The position numbers and the translations under genes are program-made. Shown in pieces: positions 56,743 through 63,493 of a stretch of DNA of 64,000 nt. Source of the stretch: JACOTV01 sp964579395 (GTDB lineage Bacteria > Patescibacteriota > Microgenomatia > UBA1406 > GWC2-37-13); assembly GCA_964579395.1 (NCBI GenBank), contig CAZOFT010000005.1:1-64000 (forward strand). Reading direction: 5' to 3'. How positions within the stretch are numbered: position 1 is the stretch's first letter; each line of letters starts with the position of its first letter. Under the pieces are notes generated by a model that was not told where the DNA came from, made no database searches, and saw only the letters and a program-made list of their open reading frames with translations.

Positions 56743-56828
56743 GCAAGTCAAACTTGCAAATTATATATACAAAACTGTGCCAAGTCAGACTTGGCCTTCG
56801 TCAAACCCGCGAACCGAGTTTGACTCGG
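56743..56828. repeat. Three related 15-base palindromes
   Basis: GCAAGTcaaACTTGC (56743-56757), CCAAGTcagACTTGG (56780-56794) and CCGAGTttgACTCGG (56814-56828) each have 6-base arms and a 3-base centre with the shared core AGT-N3-ACT. Spacing is 37 and 34 bases. The last abuts the 3' side of tRNA-Gly and the first abuts the GIY-YIG start codon. Confidence 0.75.
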
Positions 56829-56829
56829 G

Positions 56830-56900
56830 AGCGGGATACGGGAATCGAACCCGTATCTCATCCTTGGGAAGGATGCATACTACCACTGTACTAATCCCGC
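56830..56900 (-). tRNA. tRNA-Gly (CCC anticodon)
   Basis: The 71-base minus-strand gene folds fully: acceptor GCGGGAT/ATCCCGC, D arm GTAC/GTAT, anticodon arm CATCC-TTCCCAA-GGATG, T arm ACGGG-TTCGATT-CCCGT, discriminator T. The anticodon CCC reads GGG. CCA is not encoded (CCC follows). A TATAAT at 56930-56925 (minus) lies 24 bases before the 5' end and is a good promoter. Confidence 0.95.
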
Positions 56901-56924
56901 TTCATATGAGGTAGAAGTGAGTTC

Positions 56925-56930
56925 ATTATA
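56925..56930 (-). promoter_or_regulatory. -10 box of tRNA-Gly
   Basis: TATAAT on the minus strand, 24 bases upstream of the tRNA 5' end. Confidence 0.6.
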
Positions 56931-57020
56931 CCATGGCAATATCTGCGTGGCTGAGTTTGCATGTAGACTCGCAAATTGATATACTTGGATCTGTATTTAC
57001 GCTGTTACAGCAAGCTTTTT

Positions 57021-57572
57021 ATGAACGTTTATTTTACCGGTTCCATCACTTCACACGACGCCAACCGTGCCCACTATGAGCAGATCGTCAGCAGTCTTCG
57101 CCGCATGGGTCATGAAGTTATTGCAGATCATATTCTGAATATGACCGAGGAGCGTGTGGAGCAAAAGCCGCGAGGCGAGCGTCTCAGCTTTAATCGACAG
57201 GTAGAGGAGTGGATCCAGTCGTGCAATTGTGTGATCGCCGAGACTTCTGTGCCTAGTGTGAGCGTGGGGTATGAGATTGCTATGGCAGCGCGCATCGGGG
57301 TGCCGGTACTCATCTTGCATCGCACCGGTGGCGGACCGTCGCTTCTGACGCATCACAAAAACGAACAGATTCTGGTGGAAAAGTACAACAGCCACACCAT
57401 CAACACGATCCTTGAAGACTTTATGGCGTACGTCAAAGACAGTCGCGACATCAAGTTTACCTTTTACCTCTCACACAAGTACGCTATGTATCTGGACGAG
57501 CAAGCCAAAAAACGCCAGATGTCCAAATCGGCCTATCTCCGCTGGCTAATCCAGCAAGACATGCAGGAATAG
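57021..57572 (+). CDS. Nucleoside 2-deoxyribosyltransferase-like domain fused to a ribbon-helix-helix domain
   Basis: Residues 1 to about 130 look like the nucleoside 2-deoxyribosyltransferase/RCL fold: MNVYFTGSITSHDANRAHYEQI at the start, VIADHIL, then CNCVIAETSVPSVSVGYEIAMAARIGVPVLILHR, which holds the catalytic Glu in the AE-x-S-x-P-S-x-x-V-G-Y-E-I motif. Residues about 145-184 (DIKFTFYLSHKYAMYLDEQAKKRQMSKSAYLRWLIQQDM) read as a ribbon-helix-helix DNA-binding unit, like the CopG/Arc class. The fusion suggests a nucleotide-sensing regulator. The ATG at 57021 is preferred to an upstream in-frame one at 56976, since it gives the family start. A terminator follows. No other nucleoside-metabolism gene is adjacent. 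Confidence 0.75.
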   Translation: MNVYFTGSITSHDANRAHYEQIVSSLRRMGHEVIADHILNMTEERVEQKPRGERLSFNRQVEEWIQSCNCVIAETSVPSVSVGYEIAMAARIGVPVLILHRTGGGPSLLTHHKNEQILVEKYNSHTINTILEDFMAYVKDSRDIKFTFYLSHKYAMYLDEQAKKRQMSKSAYLRWLIQQDMQE

Positions 57573-57641
57573 CTTTCTTTCTCACATACGGAATAGTGCC
57601 GTATATTTGTTTGAACATATCAGGACTACAATTGATTTTCT

Positions 57642-57687
57642 AAAAAGTCTGCCGGCAACAGAGCTGGTGGGCTTTTTCTTTTTTACC
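57642..57687 (+). terminator. Rho-independent terminator or attenuator hairpin
   Basis: The arms 57642-57656 and 57663-57677 can pair over 15 positions (several G-T pairs) around the loop aacaga, followed by a T-rich tail ending near 57687. It lies between the RHH-fusion gene and the permease. Because a possible TACAAT (57627-57632) lies upstream, it might also sit in the permease leader as an attenuator. Confidence 0.7.
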
Positions 57688-57702
57688 AAATTCAACACCA
57701 CC

Positions 57703-59451
57703 ATGTCCACCCCCCACAAAACCGAGCATGTCAAGCTCAGCCAATGGTTTGCGACAGCAATCTGCGGCAATGATATTTTGAGTTCGTCATTATATGTTTC
57801 TGGTATTGCTGTGTTGTTTGCAGGTGTATATGCGCCTCTCGTGCTTCTCGCAATTGGATTTGTGCTGTTTTTGTATAAAAAAGTCTATACCGAAGTGGTA
57901 GAAGCGCTCCCGATCAACGGCGGCGCGTACAACTGTCTTCTGAATGGTACGTCAAAAATCATCGCGGCAATTGCCGGCGTGATGACATTTCTTTCATATA
58001 TTGCGACCGCGGTTATCTCAGCCAAAGTCGCGATTGAGTATGTGCACACAGTGTTTCCGCTTCCGGTAATCCCAGTCACCATCGCACTTTTATTTGTGTT
58101 TGCGATGCTTGTCATATCTGGGCTTAAAGACTCAGCCAATGTGGCACTTGGCATTTTTATATTTCATATTGTGTCGCTGATTTCGTTTGTGGCACTTGGG
58201 GCGCTGCATTACTTCGGCGGCAATTCGCTTTTGGCAGCCAATTTGACCCAGACGGATATCATTATCGCCAATAAAGGCGGCATTCTCACGGCACTCTACC
58301 TGGCGTTTTCCGCATCACTTCTGGGAGTATCTGGGTTTGAAAGCTCCGCAAACTTTGTGGAAGAACAGAAGCAAGGAGTATTTCGTAAGACCCTTCGCAA
58401 CATGCTTATCGGTGTTGCCGTATTCAATCCGCTTATTGCGCTTGTGGTGGTCAACAGCATGCCGTATGCAGAGATTGTGGCAGCCAAAGACTTTTTGTTA
58501 TCGGATGCGGCGCGTGTGATTGGTGGTGAAGCGTATCGTTATGTGATTGTGGCTGACGCCTTCTTGGTCCTTTCCGGTGCAGTGCTCACCTCATTTGTCG
58601 GTGTGTCAGGACTCTTGTCGCGTATGGCAGGCGATAGCTGTCTGCCAAGCTTTTTAGGAATCATGAATAAAAAGGGTTCGTATCCACGCATTATTCTGCT
58701 CTTTTTTGCCCTCTGTAGCTCGATTCTCATCGCCACAGGCGGTGATCTGTTGTCGTTGGCAGGAGTATATACTATCGCATTTTTGGGTGTCATGAGCTTG
58801 TTTGCCTTTGGGAATCTGATTCTCAAAGAAACACGCACTGAACTGAAGCGCACGTATACCGCTCCAATACTAGCAGTGATCTTGGCATTTGTTGCAACGT
58901 TCTTCGGAATCTTAGGGAATATCCGTATCGACAAGCAGAATCTGATTTTCTTTGAGTTGTATTTTATTCCGTCCATTATGATCGTTATGAGCATAATCTA
59001 CATGGATTACATTATGCGGTTTATGCTTCGCACCACACGCCGCTTTCCGCGCATCAACCAGTATATTCGGGATCACTTTGACGATGTGACTGAAGGACGA
59101 TTTGTGGTGTTTGTCCACCATAGTCATCGACTCTTTCAGGCGCTCAACTATATTAATCGTAACGAGACGGGATGGAAGATTCAGCTCATTACGTGTCGAA
59201 GCAGTGAGGGAAAGAAAAAAGACAGTACCTATCAGGAAGTGAAGGCTTTGTTGCCAAAGCTCAAAGAAGCAGGAGTCTATCCGCACTTTGATATCAAAGT
59301 CGATTATGTCGACAAGGAGTTTGGCCCAGAGATTATTGATTATGTGGCAGAGAAATACAAGATTCGCCACAATCGTATGATGATCGGGTCTATTCACAAT
59401 ACGCATCCGTTTGAATACTCCGACCTCGGAGGTGTGCGCATCATTTTCTAA
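57703..59451 (+). CDS. Amino-acid permease (APC family) with C-terminal Usp-like domain
   Basis: Residues from about 20 to 440 form the APC-type transporter with about twelve helices (WFATAICGNDILSSSLYVSGIAVLFAG, GAYNCLLNGTSKIIAAIAGVMTFLSYIATA, SLLGVSGFESSANFVEEQKQ, GLLSRMAGDSCLPSF). The block GFESSANFVEEQK resembles the F-E-(G/S)-x-E substrate region of the family. A cytoplasmic C-terminal domain (from about 460: GRFVVFVHHSHRLFQALNYINRNETGWKIQLITCRS..HFDIKVDYVDKEFGPEIIDYVAEKYKIRHNRMMIGSIHN) resembles universal-stress-protein folds and probably regulates transport. The ATG at 57703 (MSTPHKTEHVKLS) follows the hairpin; the in-frame start at 57607 would lie upstream of it. Substrate unknown. 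Confidence 0.85.
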   Translation: MSTPHKTEHVKLSQWFATAICGNDILSSSLYVSGIAVLFAGVYAPLVLLAIGFVLFLYKKVYTEVVEALPINGGAYNCLLNGTSKIIAAIAGVMTFLSYIATAVISAKVAIEYVHTVFPLPVIPVTIALLFVFAMLVISGLKDSANVALGIFIFHIVSLISFVALGALHYFGGNSLLAANLTQTDIIIANKGGILTALYLAFSASLLGVSGFESSANFVEEQKQGVFRKTLRNMLIGVAVFNPLIALVVVNSMPYAEIVAAKDFLLSDAARVIGGEAYRYVIVADAFLVLSGAVLTSFVGVSGLLSRMAGDSCLPSFLGIMNKKGSYPRIILLFFALCSSILIATGGDLLSLAGVYTIAFLGVMSLFAFGNLILKETRTELKRTYTAPILAVILAFVATFFGILGNIRIDKQNLIFFELYFIPSIMIVMSIIYMDYIMRFMLRTTRRFPRINQYIRDHFDDVTEGRFVVFVHHSHRLFQALNYINRNETGWKIQLITCRSSEGKKKDSTYQEVKALLPKLKEAGVYPHFDIKVDYVDKEFGPEIIDYVAEKYKIRHNRMMIGSIHNTHPFEYSDLGGVRIIF

Positions 59452-59652
59452 TCAGGGTACGATAGTGAAGAAGCTGACCAGTGTCGTAGAGTCGTGGTAT
59501 GGCTCGAAGCGCTTTGTCTACAACACCAGTCCTCCTTCACAAAGTTCACTTTTTGTGTTGAGATTCCCCAAGAAATCTTCCACAAAATGGGAGAGCTTTT
59601 GTTGCTGGCAGCACATTGTACAGGGAGAATACGGTGCACAAAAGTATTTCTT
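59452..59652. other. Short intergenic stretch between permease and O-antigen ligase genes
   Basis: About 200 bases between convergent genes. The plus strand has an open frame (from a GTG near 59467 into the ligase 3' end) with residues such as SVVESWYGSKRF and LFVLRFPKKSSTKW, but weak coding character and no start signal. It may be a degraded gene; I see no RNA or repeat. Confidence 0.3.
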
Positions 59653-60798
59653 TTACGTATTCTTCGGCGCTCCGGCAAGAAGGATAAGACTCAGCATCAG
59701 CAGTACGGGGGGCAATAAGAGAATATTGTCAGTCATGCTATAGACACTGATAAATACCAAGTATGGTCGCAAGTACGGTACGGTCTGCCACAAAGTCCCC
59801 AGCATCCCCAAGACCACCATCAGTCCCACGATCCCGAGCGTTACTGCAACCATGAGAAAACTGTTATGAAAGGACGCACCCGCATGGTCGTATCCTTCTA
59901 TATGTATACGTTTCACAAAACCGGTCGATTTGTAGTCGCGAATATGATTGTAGCCGATACCCAGTATCGGATTGTTGTGCCAGATGCGATAGCCTTCGCG
60001 CCAGTCGCGCATGCGTGATTCGATGGTCGAAGTACGAAGCAGCTTGCCCGCTTCACCTTGTGGTTTGGGTGCAGCAATCAGCACGATGGCACAAAGCACC
60101 GCCACTGCCGCAAGTGTTCGGAGTGCTTTCCAGGAACTCAGAAGCCATAGCGATGCAATAAAAAGCGCTATATACGCACCGCGCGCATAGGTCAGCAAAA
60201 ACAACCCAAGAAGAGCAGCCGCGATCAGGCGATGGTAGGGGGTGTGTTTGGCGCAAACTATATAGATCAGGCTCATCCCCAAGAGTGCAGCGGTAACGGA
60301 GCTGTCCAGAAAGCTTCCTACGATGCGATAGCGATGCGGGTCCCATCCGGCACTTTTGAGTATGGCCAAGTCAGGAAGGGTACCGAATTGCAACAGGCAA
60401 CCGACAATCAAGAAGATGATGATATACCGAATGAGTGTTTCAGCTTGGGAATGATGAGTACTGAGTGATGCGGCACATGCTAAGCCAACCACATAGAGTA
60501 TGAGTCGCAGAGCATAGAGCGTGGCGACAAGCTGTGAAGGAAGGGAGTAGGCGGTAGCATGAAACGTAGCAGACATCCCTACTGCCAAAATCAGCAGGAG
60601 CGCTGCATACCAGAGCTGTGTATGAACGGTGGCAGATCGAAGAGCACGGCGCACGCTGAGTGCGACCCAGGCTGCCCAGGCCACTTCAAACACGTAGACA
60701 TTGATGAGTCCGCCGTAGAGTACGACTCGTGCCAATACGCCAAACGGAAGTGCCAGGGAGGCTAGTATCAGAATCCATCGGGCGAGGCGAGTATTCAT
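59653..60798 (-). CDS. O-antigen ligase/polymerase-like membrane protein
   Basis: This 381-residue polytopic membrane protein has about eleven helices and the Wzy_C pattern with a short extracytoplasmic loop (LRTSTIESRMRDWREGYRIWHNNPILGIGYNHIRDY..HAGASFHNSFLMVAVTLGIVGLMVVLG). The motif GIGYNHIRDY and HNSFLMVAVTLGIVG correspond to the ligase G-x-G-x-x-x-F and H-N-x-x-L-x-x-x-x-x-x-G-x-x-G. It is the last gene of a minus-strand glycan cluster. Compared with the ligase-like gene at 11886-13457, it lacks the long polar loop. It either polymerises a repeat unit or transfers glycan to an acceptor. Confidence 0.85.
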   Translation of the reverse strand: MNTRLARWILILASLALPFGVLARVVLYGGLINVYVFEVAWAAWVALSVRRALRSATVHTQLWYAALLLILAVGMSATFHATAYSLPSQLVATLYALRLILYVVGLACAASLSTHHSQAETLIRYIIIFLIVGCLLQFGTLPDLAILKSAGWDPHRYRIVGSFLDSSVTAALLGMSLIYIVCAKHTPYHRLIAAALLGLFLLTYARGAYIALFIASLWLLSSWKALRTLAAVAVLCAIVLIAAPKPQGEAGKLLRTSTIESRMRDWREGYRIWHNNPILGIGYNHIRDYKSTGFVKRIHIEGYDHAGASFHNSFLMVAVTLGIVGLMVVLGMLGTLWQTVPYLRPYLVFISVYSMTDNILLLPPVLLMLSLILLAGAPKNT

Positions 60799-60802
60799 GA
60801 AT

Positions 60803-61594
60803 TTAAGCGGAAATAGGGCGTCGCTTCATGAGTACAGTCATCTGATACCACTTGGCGCGAACGAGAAACGAGTGAAAGCTCATCATAAATGAATATATAA
60901 ATCCCGGCATTCCATCAAGAAACCCACCCAATAGTAGGTAGGTATAGATAAACTTCAGCGGGGGGTAGAGAAACAACGGCACATAGAGTGAGAGTGGATC
61001 AGGATTGGTGTCGCGGGCAAGCTCCTCGGCGCGGATGCTGCTGTAAAAATTGACATGCTGCAGGAAGCTGGCCACGGTGGGGTGGGGGGTATGAATGATG
61101 GCTCCTTCTAGACGGGCGGCGGCGCGGTTGGGGATCGTCGGGCATTCGTGGACGCGCCCGATCCAGTGAGTACCTGAGCTTTTTTTCACCAATCGACAGA
61201 TACCGCCGGTTCGGGCTTTCAATGTCTCACCAAAGCGCATCTGATGACCCCAAAACACATCGATACGACGCACATAATAGGCGTCATACGGATTGTCAGT
61301 ATAGCCGGTTACGGTTTTGAGGTTTTCGGCAAGCATGTCGCCGATTTGCTCATCGGCGTCGAGAAAAAAGACCCAGTCAGTTTTTGCATGTTTCAGTGCA
61401 TTATTGCGAAGGGTGGAAAAATCACGATCCGTATCATCTGATATGACCGTTGCTTTATGTCGTCGGGCGATGGCGGCAGTTTTGTCGGTGGAGCCATTGT
61501 CGACCACCAGGATGTGATTTGCAAACGCTGCCGATTCAATGGCGCGGGCAATCTGCTCTTCTTCATTTTTCGCCAGTATGACGACAGTCAGCAT
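60803..61594 (-). CDS. Glycosyltransferase, GT2 family (WaaE/KdtX-like)
   Basis: The 263 residues form a GT-A fold enzyme with LTVVILAKNEEEQIARAIESA, ILVVDNGSTDKTAAIARRH, DWVFFLDADEQIGDML (the DxD equivalent), and a C-terminal acceptor region FLQHVNFYSSIRAEELA. The K-N-E-E motif and the LDADE site place it in the WaaE/KdtX-like GT2 subgroup. A hydrophobic C-terminal segment (PLFLYPPLKFIYTYLLLGG) may bind the membrane. A TATAAT (61603-61608, minus) ends 8 bases before the ATG, so it has its own leaderless promoter and with the ligase gene, 4 bases downstream, forms a pair. Confidence 0.88.
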   Translation of the reverse strand: MLTVVILAKNEEEQIARAIESAAFANHILVVDNGSTDKTAAIARRHKATVISDDTDRDFSTLRNNALKHAKTDWVFFLDADEQIGDMLAENLKTVTGYTDNPYDAYYVRRIDVFWGHQMRFGETLKARTGGICRLVKKSSGTHWIGRVHECPTIPNRAAARLEGAIIHTPHPTVASFLQHVNFYSSIRAEELARDTNPDPLSLYVPLFLYPPLKFIYTYLLLGGFLDGMPGFIYSFMMSFHSFLVRAKWYQMTVLMKRRPISA

Positions 61595-61602
61595 ATACAG
61601 GT

Positions 61603-61608
61603 ATTATA
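61603..61608 (-). promoter_or_regulatory. -10 box of the WaaE-like GT2 gene
   Basis: TATAAT on the minus strand ends 8 bases before the ATG at 61594, the leaderless spacing. Confidence 0.6.
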
Positions 61609-61646
61609 CCTCTGTCGCGATGACAAGTGGCGAGTGAGAAAGCGGA

Positions 61647-62642
61647 TCAGATATAGCGCTCGATCGCGGCCACCGTTTTTTTCCAGTCAAACCGCTGTTG
61701 CAGTATGGAGTGGGAAATAGGTTTATGTCGCCTCGGGTGGGTGCATAAATCTGCAATGAATTCACCCAGCTGGTTCAATGAAGATGCTGTGCGGACAATC
61801 TCTTTAAGCTCGGGAATGACGTTTGCAGAAAGTCCCAGATTGATGCACCCGGCTTGTGCTGCTTCAAGGTAGGGAAAGTGGAGGCTCTCGTATTCACTGG
61901 TACACACATACAGCTGCGACTTCTGCAGCCACAGAGCTGCCGCATCGGGGGTCAGAAACCCGGTGGCAATAATACCGTTTCGGGGGTCATGGTGGCGCTC
62001 ATGGGGCCCGATTAAAATCAGGCGATAGGTCATTGGGATGGCCTGAGTCTGCCGAAGATGCTGGTATAGCCGCACCAATTCATCAATGCGCTTTATCGGG
62101 TGATTCATACCGATCGTTGCAATATAGGGTTCTTTTTGCACGTCTGACTGCAGTTTGATTGACGGTAAACCAATCGGAAGGGTGTGCACCGGAATAGATG
62201 CTCCTCGTTTTTGTATCGCCTGAGTGATGCGGCGGCTGGTGGTAAATATGCGCTCTGAACGGGCTATCATCGCATCAATCTGTTGGGTTTGGCGCCGAAC
62301 TTCTTGCGGTGAGTATGCATCAGGGTGCTCCAAAGCAGCCAGGCCATGAGAGAATCCGAAAAGACGAGCGCGGGTGCCCGGAAAGACTTGATTTATCCCT
62401 AAAAACACATCAGATGGATGGGTACGCTCGATGGTCTGCATAAAGACCCGAAAAAATCCCCGCCGCGGAAGGCGAATCATGCTGACATGGCCATAGCCGG
62501 TAGCAGGAGAAAAGGTATACGCATGATACTCATGTGTACCGTATCGGGCAAAGGCGCGGATCAGCTCGCGGGTAAAGGTGGCAGTACCGTATTGGGCAGA
62601 CGGGTCAGGAGTGAGTGCGCCGGCGTCTATGCCAATCTGCAT
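61647..62642 (-). CDS. Glycosyltransferase, GT4 family
   Basis: This 331-residue GT4 enzyme begins MQIGIDAGALTPDPSAQYGTATFTRELIRAF, has SHGLAALEHPDAYSPQEVRRQTQQIDAMIARSERIFTTSRR-type middle sequence, YIATIGMNHPIKRIDELVRLY for the donor site and SQLYVCTSEYESLHFPYLEAAQAGCIN as the EX7E segment. It is shorter than the GT4 genes at 6.9-10.4 kb and does not look like a close copy. It overlaps the GT2 gene upstream by 16 bases and so is co-translated. Donor and acceptor are unknown; membrane-linked glycan synthesis is likely from context. Confidence 0.87.
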   Translation of the reverse strand: MQIGIDAGALTPDPSAQYGTATFTRELIRAFARYGTHEYHAYTFSPATGYGHVSMIRLPRRGFFRVFMQTIERTHPSDVFLGINQVFPGTRARLFGFSHGLAALEHPDAYSPQEVRRQTQQIDAMIARSERIFTTSRRITQAIQKRGASIPVHTLPIGLPSIKLQSDVQKEPYIATIGMNHPIKRIDELVRLYQHLRQTQAIPMTYRLILIGPHERHHDPRNGIIATGFLTPDAAALWLQKSQLYVCTSEYESLHFPYLEAAQAGCINLGLSANVIPELKEIVRTASSLNQLGEFIADLCTHPRRHKPISHSILQQRFDWKKTVAAIERYI

Positions 62643-63400
62643 ACGCGTTTAACATAACGAACAATAACCGATTGCAAAATGCGCGCAAACTCAGGTTCAC
62701 TCCGACGCGTCAGCGGATACCGCACGAGCTCGTATACGATGTTTTTCGGCGCAGCATATTCCAAAAAGAACCGAACGTGGCTTGATTGCAGCTGCATATC
62801 CTTATCATACCCTGTTTTTTCTTTGGAGAGTTTTTTTGATGTTTCAAAGTGAGTGTAGTGTATATCGCGGTCAATGCCGACCGTCAGACCGAGCGCAGCC
62901 GCGCGCTTGCAGAAATCCACATCTTCATAATACATATAATAGTGCTCATCCCACATACCCACTTTTTTCAGCACCCGCCGACGAAAGCCGACCAAGGCCC
63001 CTGACACAAAGTCACAGGCTGCAAAACGTGTCTCGGGCTTCTCTGTGGTCAGTCCTGCACTCAGTCGGTAGGGGTCGATCGCGCCGCCGTAGTATGTGGT
63101 GTCATCCTGATCCATGGCGTATCCGTAGATATCAAACTGTTTCCCGACCGCCAGAAAACTGCTTTTGAGAAAGTCAGACAGATCCACATCGGGGTTCACC
63201 ACAAACAGGTATTCGGATTTATCAGCGAGTGCAGCCCGCAGTCCGCGATTGACGCCGTAGGCATACCCTTCGGTGCCGATTTTATTGCGAACCACATATA
63301 CACCGGTGTTGGGGATGTTTGCGGCAAGAATTTGTTTGCGCAGCCGTTCGGAGTCTTTTTCGTGCTGACTGGTAGTGACGATGATGAATGCAATTCTCAC
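62627..63400 (-). CDS. Glycosyltransferase, GT2 family (rhamnosyltransferase-like)
   Basis: The GTG at 63400 gives a 257-residue GT-A protein (VRIAFIIVTTSQHEKDSERLRKQI...). It holds NRGLRAALADKSEYLFVVNPDVDLSDFL (an N-P-D-V donor loop), FVSGALVGFRRRVLKKVGMWDEHYYMYYEDVDFCKRAAALG, which is the diagnostic GT2/rhamnosyltransferase block, and a basic C-terminus (RYVKRVCRLA). The longer in-frame ATG at 63700 is rejected: the 100 extra residues do not match GT2 and overlap the divergent DUF1697 gene. A minus-strand TATAAT at 63455-63450 could start the cluster with a 50-base leader. It is the first gene of the second glycan cluster. Confidence 0.85.
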   Translation of the reverse strand: MRIAFIIVTTSQHEKDSERLRKQILAANIPNTGVYVVRNKIGTEGYAYGVNRGLRAALADKSEYLFVVNPDVDLSDFLKSSFLAVGKQFDIYGYAMDQDDTTYYGGAIDPYRLSAGLTTEKPETRFAACDFVSGALVGFRRRVLKKVGMWDEHYYMYYEDVDFCKRAAALGLTVGIDRDIHYTHFETSKKLSKEKTGYDKDMQLQSSHVRFFLEYAAPKNIVYELVRYPLTRRSEPEFARILQSVIVRYVKRVCRLA

Positions 63401-63449
63401 GAGATGGTTTTCTAGAATGGGCAGGTTTTTTGCAGTAAAGCGTGTTGTT

Positions 63450-63455
63450 ATTATA
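63450..63455 (-). promoter_or_regulatory. -10 box of the second glycan cluster
   Basis: TATAAT on the minus strand, 49 bases before the GTG start at 63400. Confidence 0.45.
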
Positions 63456-63493
63456 CCAAAGCCCTGTTTTCTTGATTGGCGTATATTATACTC

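Noticed and set aside
59411..59743. Plus-strand ORF over the permease end and the ligase 3' end
   Set aside because: It overlaps two clear genes in other frames and has weak coding character.
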